Shown here: positions 6,580 through 12,597 of the stretch, one piece after another
Layout: each line of letters begins with the position of its first letter
Numbering within the stretch: position 1 is the stretch's first letter
From: Mycolicibacterium porcinum
Lineage (GTDB): Bacteria; Actinomycetota; Actinomycetes; Mycobacteriales; Mycobacteriaceae
Assembly: GCA_001942045.1 (NCBI GenBank)
Contig: MSTD01000068.1
Span: forward strand, 11,651 to 24,247
Length of the DNA stretch: 12,597 nucleotides
Direction: 5' to 3'
Notes under the pieces: model-generated
Told to the model about the DNA's origin: nothing
Seen by the model: the letters and a program-made list of their open reading frames with translations, nothing else
The model's database searches: none
Translations under genes and position numbers: made by a program

Positions 6580-8412
6580 GTAGCCGTCGATCACGACGGT
6601 GTTCATGTCGGGGACGTCCTGACGCAGGGCCAACAGCACACCGGGCGCGGAGACCAGTCCGAGGATCGCGCTGAAGGGGACTTCGGATACCGGCTGGCAG
6701 GTCGTGTTGCTGAACATCCGTAAGCGCGAATGATCGTCGGACCTGGAGTCCGGGCCGTAGTCGTAGAGCACGAAGCCGTCGCGCAGCGCCACGTAGCCGA
6801 CCCTGGACTCCCTGCGGTTGGGCAGCAGCCTACCGCCGGGGTATGTCGGCGTCGTGGTGGTGCATCGCGGTTTCCCGTCGCTGCCGTACACCGACAGCAC
6901 GGCGTCCCTTGTGGGTGGCTTGCGTTCGTGGCGGACGAGGAAGTCTTCGGCAGGTGCCGGTGTGGTCAGTGCCTCGACATCCGCTGGCAGCGCCGCTATG
7001 AGTTCCTGACCCGGATCGACGTAGAAATCGTTCGCGCGGTGTGGGTCGTTCGCATCGACCCGTAGGTACAGGCCGTCCGAGCCCGTCGGAAACGGGTAGA
7101 TGGAGAAATCTCGCCAGGACTCGTCATCGAGAGATATGTCCGCCAGGTAGGTGTACTCCCAGAGTTTCTCACCGTTGCGCGGATCGGCCACGAGGATCCG
7201 GTGGTCCACCACGCGATGCCCATCGGTCTCGCGCTCGCACCACAACAGGGACGTGAGCCGGTTGCCGGTATCGGCGGCGCGCTGCTCAGAACAATCACCC
7301 CGGGGATTGGGCACCGACCACATGGCCTCCCCGGTGCGGGCATTGAACCGGGTCCAGGTTTCGTCGGTGCGGTCGACGAGGAACGGATCGGCGTCATAGA
7401 GGCCTGATTCAGCCACGAATGCCGACGTCAACCGGGCGTCGCGGCGGGTCCACAGACGTTGTCCGGTGATCGCATCGATACCCACCAGAACAGTTTCCGA
7501 GCGGGCCGGCGCTGCGCCGAGGTCCGCTACGAGCACGGTGGCGCCCTGGTCGTAGACCCGCGCCGACATGGCGGACTCTGCGGGCCCGGTTCTGCGGTAG
7601 TGCCAACGCTCCTTGCCGTCGGCCCCATATGCCGTGACGGCGCCGGCGTAACTGACCACGAAACCCGGGCCCGCAGGCCAGATTTCGTAATTTCGCTCGT
7701 CGAAGGCCGGGCGTGCCCCGGGTAGCTTCAGCGTGAACTTGTGTTGACCGAGCGCGGTCGGATAAGGCGGAACATCGACTTGGTTCGCGGTGGTCGCGTC
7801 GATGAATCTGCCGTCGTTACCGGCAATCCCGGCGGCGACGGTGACGACGGTCGACATGACGACGGCGGTGATGACACCGACCACCAGCATCGGTGTGACG
7901 CGTCGAGTCCACCACGGCAGTCCGAAGCCCACGAATACCGTGGCGATCGCTCCGAGGGCGGCAAGTACCCAGGCGCCGATCGCTGCCGGGAGAGCCGCGG
8001 TGATGGGGCCCTCGCGCATGACATCTGCGACATAACCTGGCAGGCCGGTGCTGAATGCGGCGAGGAACACGAGCGCGCAGATTGCCACGACGCCCACCGA
8101 CGCCCAACGGTGCGACACCACGGAACTCCGCTGCCGCAGGGTGCGCTGAAGGGGGATCAGAAGCAGGACAGCGACGACGCCTGCGGCCACCGATGCGAAG
8201 GCCGCCGTGTTCCACGGATGCTGGTGGACCCCCGAAGGGGCCGGTGGATCCCCGATCAGACCGAACCTGGCGTCGAGGCGACTCCAGGCCGCCAGTGCGA
8301 TTGCCCACAGCAGCAAGACAATTGCGGCACCGGCGGCGAAGGATGCGGTCCGACTCGGTACGGCGCCGTCAGCAGACACACCCTGGTCGCTTTTCACGCG
8401 TCCAATCGTCAC
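6574..8412 (-). CDS. Five-helix membrane protein with extracytoplasmic PQQ/WD-like beta-propeller domain
   Basis: This 612-residue protein has five hydrophobic segments at about 23-44, 69-88, 103-121, 138-166 and 172-197. A large soluble domain follows from about 205 to the end. With a cytoplasmic N-terminus, the odd helix number places that domain outside the membrane. It has repeated blade-like strands: TAYGADGKERWHY, GIDAITGQRLWTRRD, FNARTGEAMWSV and ADPRNGEKLWEY. This is the D-x-x-(T/N)G-x-x-x-W pattern of PQQ-like/quinoprotein propellers, including BamB. No catalytic PQQ-ligand set is evident, so it is more likely a binding or scaffold domain of the cell envelope than a dehydrogenase. 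Four Cys residues in the domain could form disulphides. The GTG at 8412 is the longest start; a second GTG at 8397 is possible. It lies downstream of the panB terminator, and its function is unknown. Confidence 0.8.
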   Translation of the reverse strand: MTIGRVKSDQGVSADGAVPSRTASFAAGAAIVLLLWAIALAAWSRLDARFGLIGDPPAPSGVHQHPWNTAAFASVAAGVVAVLLLIPLQRTLRQRSSVVSHRWASVGVVAICALVFLAAFSTGLPGYVADVMREGPITAALPAAIGAWVLAALGAIATVFVGFGLPWWTRRVTPMLVVGVITAVVMSTVVTVAAGIAGNDGRFIDATTANQVDVPPYPTALGQHKFTLKLPGARPAFDERNYEIWPAGPGFVVSYAGAVTAYGADGKERWHYRRTGPAESAMSARVYDQGATVLVADLGAAPARSETVLVGIDAITGQRLWTRRDARLTSAFVAESGLYDADPFLVDRTDETWTRFNARTGEAMWSVPNPRGDCSEQRAADTGNRLTSLLWCERETDGHRVVDHRILVADPRNGEKLWEYTYLADISLDDESWRDFSIYPFPTGSDGLYLRVDANDPHRANDFYVDPGQELIAALPADVEALTTPAPAEDFLVRHERKPPTRDAVLSVYGSDGKPRCTTTTPTYPGGRLLPNRRESRVGYVALRDGFVLYDYGPDSRSDDHSRLRMFSNTTCQPVSEVPFSAILGLVSAPGVLLALRQDVPDMNTVVIDGYA

Positions 8413-8439
8413 ACACGCCAGGGCACCGCCAGATCAACA

Positions 8440-8474
8440 AAAACGTCGCTGAACTCGTTCGGCAGCGACGTTTT
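8440..8474 (-). terminator. Intrinsic terminator of panB
   Basis: A perfect 12-bp stem (AAAACGTCGCTG at 8440-8451 with CAGCGACGTTTT at 8463-8474) encloses an 11-nt loop. On the minus strand it is followed by TTTTTGTT, a proper U-run. It starts about 20 nt after the panB stop. The plus strand also ends in four T, but no plus-strand gene ends here. Confidence 0.85.
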
Positions 8475-8493
8475 CGTCGATCTCGGCGTTCGC

Positions 8494-9351
8494 CTAGTAG
8501 CTGTGCTCTTCGGCCGGGAACACCCCGGTCGCCACATCGTGCGCGTATTGCGTTGCCGCACGGCTCAGTTCGCCGCCGACGTCACCGAAACGCTTGACGA
8601 ACTTGGCGGTCTTGCCGCTGGTGAGCCCGGCCATGTCCTGCCAGACCAGCACCTGGGCATCGCAATTCGGGCCGGCACCGATTCCGACGGTGGGGATCGT
8701 CAGCTTGCCGGTGATCTGGGTGGCCAACTCGGCGGGCACCATCTCCAACACCACCGCGATGGCACCGGCTTCCTGCACGGCGATCGCGTCGTGGATCGTC
8801 TGCTCGGCAGCGTCGCCGCGGCCCTGGACGCGGAAGCCGCCCAGCCCGTTCACGCTCTGCGGAGTGAAGCCGATGTGCGCCACCACCGGGATGCCGGCAG
8901 CAGACAGCGTCGCGATCTGATCGGCCATCCGCTCACCACCCTCGAGCTTGATGGCCTGCGCGCCGGTCTCCTTCATGAAGCGCGTGGCAGTGGCCAGCGC
9001 CTGCTGGGGGCTGGACTCGTAGCTGCCGAACGGCAGGTCGGCGACCACAAGGGCATGCGGGGCGCCCTTGACGACCGCGCGGGCCAACGGGATCAGCTCA
9101 TCGATCGTGATCGGCACGGTCGTGTCGTAGCCGTACACGACGTTCGCCGCCGAATCGCCCACGAGCAACACCGGAATATTGGCCTCGTCGAACACGCGTG
9201 CGCTGGAGTAGTCGTAACAGGTGAGCATCGCCCACTTGTGGCCTTCGGACTTCCACTTCTGCAGCGTCAGCGTGCGGACCTTGGTACGTGGCTTGGCCGC
9301 CACGGACTCTGCGGCCGAATCGGAAGCACCATAAACAGACTGTTCAGACAT
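8494..9351 (-). CDS. panB: 3-methyl-2-oxobutanoate hydroxymethyltransferase (ketopantoate hydroxymethyltransferase)
   Basis: PanB makes ketopantoate from alpha-ketoisovalerate and 5,10-methylenetetrahydrofolate, the first committed step of pantothenate and coenzyme A synthesis in the cytoplasm. The protein (285 residues from ATG 9351) shows the whole family pattern. Numbered from the alternative ATG at 9354, the metal ligands are Asp67 ([10 protein letters not shown]), Asp106 (VADLPFGSY) and Glu138 (IKLEGGERM). HIGFTPQSV lies at 160-168, the catalytic Glu is Glu204 ([10 protein letters not shown]), and [19 protein letters not shown] follows at 222-240. It closely resembles mycobacterial PanB throughout. 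Two start codons are in tandem; 9351 is preferred because AAGGG is 6 nt upstream, against 3 nt for 9354. The gene is divergent from the WS/DGAT gene and ends at a strong terminator, so it is probably transcribed alone here. Confidence 0.97.
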   Translation of the reverse strand: MSEQSVYGASDSAAESVAAKPRTKVRTLTLQKWKSEGHKWAMLTCYDYSSARVFDEANIPVLLVGDSAANVVYGYDTTVPITIDELIPLARAVVKGAPHALVVADLPFGSYESSPQQALATATRFMKETGAQAIKLEGGERMADQIATLSAAGIPVVAHIGFTPQSVNGLGGFRVQGRGDAAEQTIHDAIAVQEAGAIAVVLEMVPAELATQITGKLTIPTVGIGAGPNCDAQVLVWQDMAGLTSGKTAKFVKRFGDVGGELSRAATQYAHDVATGVFPAEEHSY

Positions 9352-9497
9352 CATCGTCCCTTGTGATGGTCGGTTCGAATCCTCGAGGCCGCCTGGCGGT
9401 CCCCGGGTTCGTCGGACATCTGCCAGTGTGCCACCGCGGAGAATGAAGGCAAAAGCGACGTTCGAGTGGATTTCCTCACAGTTCGCCCGCCGCGACC

Positions 9498-9503
9498 TAC
9501 CAT
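9498..9503 (+). promoter_or_regulatory. Candidate leaderless -10 of the WS/DGAT gene
   Basis: TACCAT (TANNNT) is followed by 6 nt and the ATG at 9510, giving a likely leaderless transcript. The rest of the 158-bp divergent region between panB and this gene shows no clear operator. Confidence 0.5.
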
Positions 9504-9509
9504 CAGCGC

Positions 9510-10901
9510 ATGCAACGGCTCAGCGGACTCGACGCCAGCTTCCTCTACCTCGAAACGGCCGCGCAGCCCATGCACGTGTGCTCGGTGCTCGAACTGGACA
9601 CCTCCACCATGCCGGGCGGCTACACGTTCGACCGGATGCGCGACGAACTCTCGTTACGGATCAAGGCCATGCCGCACTTCCGGGAGAAACTGGCCGACAG
9701 CCGGTTCAACCTCGACCACCCGGTGTGGGTGGAAGACAACGACTTTGACGTCAACCGGCATCTGCACCGGATCGGGCTGCCCGCCCCGGGCGGGCGCGCC
9801 GAGCTGTCCGAGATCTGCGGCCACATCGCGTCGCTGCCCCTGGACCGGACCCGGCCGCTGTGGGAGATGTGGATCATCGAGAACGTCGCCGGTACCGACG
9901 CGCACGAGGGCGGCCGGCTGGCACTGATGACGAAGATCCACCACGCCGGGGTCGACGGGGTGACCGGGGCCAACCTGATGTCGCAGCTGTGCACCACCGA
10001 AGCCGACGCGCCGCCACCGGATCCGGTGGACGGGGTCGGCACCGCCTCCGGCGCCGAGATCGCCATCAGCGGAGCGCTCAAGTTCGCCGCGCGTCCGCTC
10101 AAGCTGGCCAACGTGCTGCCCAGCACGGCGACGACGGTCGTCGACACGGTGCGCCGGGCATTCAGCGGGCAGGCGATGGCGGCGCCGTTCAACGCCCCGA
10201 AAACCGCGTTCAACAGCAATATCACCGGCCACCGAAGCGTCGCGTTCGCCCAGCTGGACCTCGCGGACATCAAGACCGTCAAGAACCACTTCAACGTCAA
10301 GGTCAACGATGTGGTGATGGCGCTGGTGTCCGGCGTGCTGCGCACATTCCTGCACGACCGCGGCGAACTGCCGGACAGTTCCCTGGTCGCGATGGTGCCC
10401 GTGTCGGTGCACGACCGGTCCAACCGGCCCGGGCGCAACCAGGTGTCGGGAATGTTCTCCAAGCTGGAGACCACGATCGAGGATCCGGCCGAGCGGCTCA
10501 TGGCCATCGCCGCCTCGAATTCGGTTGCCAAACAACACAGTTCCGCGATCGGAGCGACGCTGCTCCAGGACTGGACCCAGTTCGCGGCACCGGCGGTGTT
10601 CGGGGCCGCGATGCGCGTGTACGCCGCGAGCCGGCTGTCCGGGGCGAAACCCGTCCACAATCTCGTCATCTCCAACGTGCCCGGGCCCCAGGACCCGCTG
10701 TACCTGTTGGGCTGCGAGGTCAAGGCGATGTACCCGCTCGGCCCGATCTTCCACGGATCGGGTCTCAACATCACCGTGATGTCGCTGACCGGGATGCTCG
10801 ACGTCGGCATCATGTCCTGCCCGGAATTGCTGCCTGACCTGTGGGATATGGCCGACGATTTCCACGTCGCGCTCGACGAACTGCTCGCCGCTACCCGATA
10901 G
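9510..10901 (+). CDS. WS/DGAT-family wax ester synthase / diacylglycerol O-acyltransferase
   Basis: This 463-residue protein, the normal length for the family, transfers an acyl group from acyl-CoA to diacylglycerol or a fatty alcohol to make triacylglycerol or wax ester storage lipid. The start [15 protein letters not shown] is typical of mycobacterial members. [15 protein letters not shown] (110-124) precedes the catalytic motif HHAGVDG (144-150), in which the second His and the Asp-Gly of HHxxxDG are intact. [15 protein letters not shown] and the late [18 protein letters not shown] are further family landmarks. No signal peptide or clear membrane helix is seen; these enzymes normally sit at the inner membrane surface or on lipid droplets. 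It has its own leaderless-type promoter, is divergent from panB, and lies 65 bp upstream of the Hip1-like gene on the same strand. Mycobacteria carry many paralogues, so no specific tgs name is given. Confidence 0.93.
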   Translation: MQRLSGLDASFLYLETAAQPMHVCSVLELDTSTMPGGYTFDRMRDELSLRIKAMPHFREKLADSRFNLDHPVWVEDNDFDVNRHLHRIGLPAPGGRAELSEICGHIASLPLDRTRPLWEMWIIENVAGTDAHEGGRLALMTKIHHAGVDGVTGANLMSQLCTTEADAPPPDPVDGVGTASGAEIAISGALKFAARPLKLANVLPSTATTVVDTVRRAFSGQAMAAPFNAPKTAFNSNITGHRSVAFAQLDLADIKTVKNHFNVKVNDVVMALVSGVLRTFLHDRGELPDSSLVAMVPVSVHDRSNRPGRNQVSGMFSKLETTIEDPAERLMAIAASNSVAKQHSSAIGATLLQDWTQFAAPAVFGAAMRVYAASRLSGAKPVHNLVISNVPGPQDPLYLLGCEVKAMYPLGPIFHGSGLNITVMSLTGMLDVGIMSCPELLPDLWDMADDFHVALDELLAATR

Positions 10902-10966
10902 CGTCCCCGCGCGTCGCGACCGGGCGCGGCCTGCGGCGATGCGACGTCATGGCAGCATGGTCAGCC

Positions 10967-12484
10967 ATGAAGTTACCGATGAGGTTCGGCGCGCTGCTGG
11001 CGGTGACGGCGGTGGCCGCGGCGGGCTGCACCCAGGTGGTCGACGGGGAAGCCAAGATTGCGGTCCCGCGGCCCGGCACCCCGGTGCAATGGCTGCCGTG
11101 CAACGCCGGCTCGGGTGATCACGTCCAGATCCCCGACAACGCCGAATGCGGGATGCTCTCGGTGCCGGTCGACTACTCCAAGCCTGAAGGCGAAGTCGCG
11201 CGGCTGGCGATGATCCGCTTCCCGGCCGCGGGCCAGAAGATCGGCTCGCTGGTGATCAACCCCGGTGGCCCCGGCGAATCCGGGGTGGAATCAGCCGTCT
11301 CCCTGCTGTCCGGACTGCCGCAGTCGGTCAAGGACCGCTTCGACATCGTCGGCTTCGACCCGCGTGGGGTGGGATCCTCGACGCCGGCGGTGTGGTGCAA
11401 CTCAGACGAGGACAACGACCGGCTGCGCGCCGATCCGACGGTGGAGTACACCCCCGAAGGTGTTGAGCACCTGGAGAACGAGACGAAGAAATTCGTCGAC
11501 CGCTGCGTCGAGAAGATGGGCAAGGAGTTCCTGGAGAACGTCGGCACCGAGAACGTCGCCAAGGATCTGGACGCCATCCGGGTCGCCCTCGGCGATGACA
11601 AACTGACCTACCTGGGTTACTCGTACGGCACCCGCATCGGCGCGACCTACGCCGAGCAGTTCCCGGAGAAGGTCCGCGCGATGATCCTCGACGGGGCGGT
11701 CGATCCCAACGCCGATCCGGTGGAAGAAGACATCCGGCAGGCCGCGGCGTTCCAGAAGGCCTTCGACGACTACGCCGCCGACTGCACCACCAAGAACCCC
11801 GATTGCCCGCTGGGCACGGATCCGGCCAAGGCAGTCGAGGTGTACAAGAGCCTGATCGATCCGCTGGTGGAGCACCCGGCCAAGACGCGCGATCCGCGCG
11901 GACTGAGCTACAGCGACGCCACGGTGGGCACGATCCTGCCGCTGTACTCGCCGAACCTGTGGCGGCACCTTACCGACGGCCTGACCGGGCTCAAGAACGG
12001 CAACGGCGACGTGATGCTGGCATTGGCCGACCTGTACATGGGCCGAGATGCCAAGGGCCACTACAACAATTCCACCGATGTGCGCGTCGCGGTCAACTGC
12101 GTCGACAAGCCCGCGGTCACCGACCGGGCCACGGTCGTCGAGGAGGACCGACGGGCCCGCGAGGTGGCGCCGTTCATGAGCTACGGCGAATTCACCGGGC
12201 ACGCGCCGCTGGGCACCTGTGCGTTCTGGCCGGTGCCCCCGACCAGTAAGCCGCACGAGATCTCGGTGAAGGGCCTGCCCCCGACGTTGATCGTCTCGAC
12301 CACCAATGACCCGGCCACGCCGTACCAGGCCGGTGTCGACCTGGCCCGCCAGCTCGGTGGCACGTTGGTGACCTTCGAGGGCACCCAGCACACCGTGGTG
12401 TTCCAGGGCAACAAGTGCATCGACGACCTCGCGGCCACCTACCTCGTCGACGTGACGGTTCCCCCGCCGGGGACCCGCTGCTGA
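10967..12484 (+). CDS. caeA: Hip1/CaeA-like secreted lipoprotein serine hydrolase (alpha/beta hydrolase, TAP-like C-terminus)
   Basis: This 505-residue exported enzyme has a short n-region (MKLPMRF), a hydrophobic core and a lipobox-like AAGC ending at Cys21, so it is probably a cell-envelope lipoprotein. The alpha/beta hydrolase fold shows an oxyanion segment NPGGPGESG (98-106), FDPRGVGSS and nucleophile Ser219 in GYSYGTR. Asp448 in TTNDPATPY and His475 in GTQHTVVF complete the triad. Thr451, three residues after the Asp, matches a Thr reported near the Hip1 active site. The many Cys residues suggest disulphides. It closely resembles M. tuberculosis Rv2224c (CaeA/Hip1), an envelope serine protease/esterase that cleaves GroEL2 and affects lipid content and host responses. 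ATG 10967 was chosen because it gives a normal signal peptide; longer starts overlap the WS/DGAT gene. The divergent pairing with panB, as I recall it from H37Rv, is kept apart from the WS/DGAT insertion. Confidence 0.92.
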   Translation: MKLPMRFGALLAVTAVAAAGCTQVVDGEAKIAVPRPGTPVQWLPCNAGSGDHVQIPDNAECGMLSVPVDYSKPEGEVARLAMIRFPAAGQKIGSLVINPGGPGESGVESAVSLLSGLPQSVKDRFDIVGFDPRGVGSSTPAVWCNSDEDNDRLRADPTVEYTPEGVEHLENETKKFVDRCVEKMGKEFLENVGTENVAKDLDAIRVALGDDKLTYLGYSYGTRIGATYAEQFPEKVRAMILDGAVDPNADPVEEDIRQAAAFQKAFDDYAADCTTKNPDCPLGTDPAKAVEVYKSLIDPLVEHPAKTRDPRGLSYSDATVGTILPLYSPNLWRHLTDGLTGLKNGNGDVMLALADLYMGRDAKGHYNNSTDVRVAVNCVDKPAVTDRATVVEEDRRAREVAPFMSYGEFTGHAPLGTCAFWPVPPTSKPHEISVKGLPPTLIVSTTNDPATPYQAGVDLARQLGGTLVTFEGTQHTVVFQGNKCIDDLAATYLVDVTVPPPGTRC

Positions 12485-12597
12485 CCGATCCGGCCGCGTA
12501 GGTCACCGGATGGTCTCCGGCCGATTGCTGCTCGGCCTCGGGCACAGACCCGGTGTGGGTCGGCGTGCGACCATGACTGCCGTGCGGTGGGCGGGCG
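12485..12597. other. Right-edge intergenic tail
   Basis: These 113 bp follow the Hip1-like stop codon. There is a short CCGGA/TCCGG stem (12506-12510 with 12516-12520) without a T-tract, too weak to call a terminator. An ATG at 12573 opens a frame (MTAVRWAG) that runs off the window. It could be the start of a downstream gene, but eight codons cannot establish that. Confidence 0.4.

Noticed and set aside
7741..9366. Long plus-strand open frame (541 codons) opposite panB and the membrane gene
   Set aside because: It runs antisense across two well-supported genes and an intrinsic terminator, has no recognisable domain and is rich in Arg/Gly/His as expected for an antisense shadow in high-GC DNA.
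9372..9382. GGTTCGAATCC, resembling a tRNA T-arm and a possible attachment site
   Set aside because: The flanks do not pair into a 5-bp T-stem, and no acceptor, D or anticodon arm is found around it. It is part of the panB upstream region.
9620..10865. Two long minus-strand open frames opposite the WS/DGAT gene
   Set aside because: Both are codon-bias shadows of a confidently identified acyltransferase.
10841..10966. Longer N-terminus for the Hip1-like protein, overlapping the WS/DGAT gene
   Set aside because: It would bury the signal peptide behind about 42 Arg-rich residues and overlap the upstream gene by about 60 bp.

Overview
The window is high-GC actinobacterial DNA, most likely from a Mycolicibacterium or other mycobacterium. 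The evidence is a PanB and a Hip1/CaeA-type secreted esterase that closely resemble the mycobacterial proteins, a DUF222-HNH (13E12-family) gene under a mycobacterial LexA-type box, a WS/DGAT acyltransferase, a type A RNase P RNA, and repeated TANNNT-N6/7-(A/G)TG leaderless start signals. Ten protein genes (one cut by the left edge) and rnpB are supported. I see no phage, plasmid, insertion sequence, CRISPR array or tRNA. Gene identities come from reading the translations and motifs; no database search was run.

Left part (1-2983): the 3' end of a thioredoxin-reductase-like/SAM-methyltransferase fusion, then the DUF222-HNH gene with an SOS-box-like palindrome over its start codon. Converging on it is a minus-strand pair, a small AraC-type regulator followed by a VOC-fold protein.

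Middle (2984-6579): rnpB (3008-3398) is divergent from araC, with apparently overlapping -10 elements, and converges on a CYTH-CHAD gene whose stop codon lies 8 bp past the RNA. Divergent from CYTH-CHAD are a TetR regulator and a crotonase-fold gene. The crotonase-fold protein lacks both hydratase glutamates and looks more like an isomerase.

Right part (6574-12597): a minus-strand five-helix membrane protein with a large extracytoplasmic propeller-like domain, then panB (pantothenate synthesis) with a strong intrinsic terminator. Divergent from panB are a WS/DGAT (triacylglycerol/wax ester synthesis) and a Hip1/CaeA-like lipoprotein serine hydrolase. As I recall the M. tuberculosis H37Rv order (Rv2224c caeA, Rv2225 panB, Rv2226 CYTH-CHAD), this is the same neighbourhood reversed, with extra genes between the conserved anchors.

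The window reads as ordinary chromosome with mostly independent one- or two-gene units. I found no multi-gene system that I would call new. The best leads are the shared promoter between araC and rnpB, the LexA-like box over the DUF222 start, the reductase-methyltransferase fusion, the atypical crotonase and the uncharacterised membrane-propeller protein.
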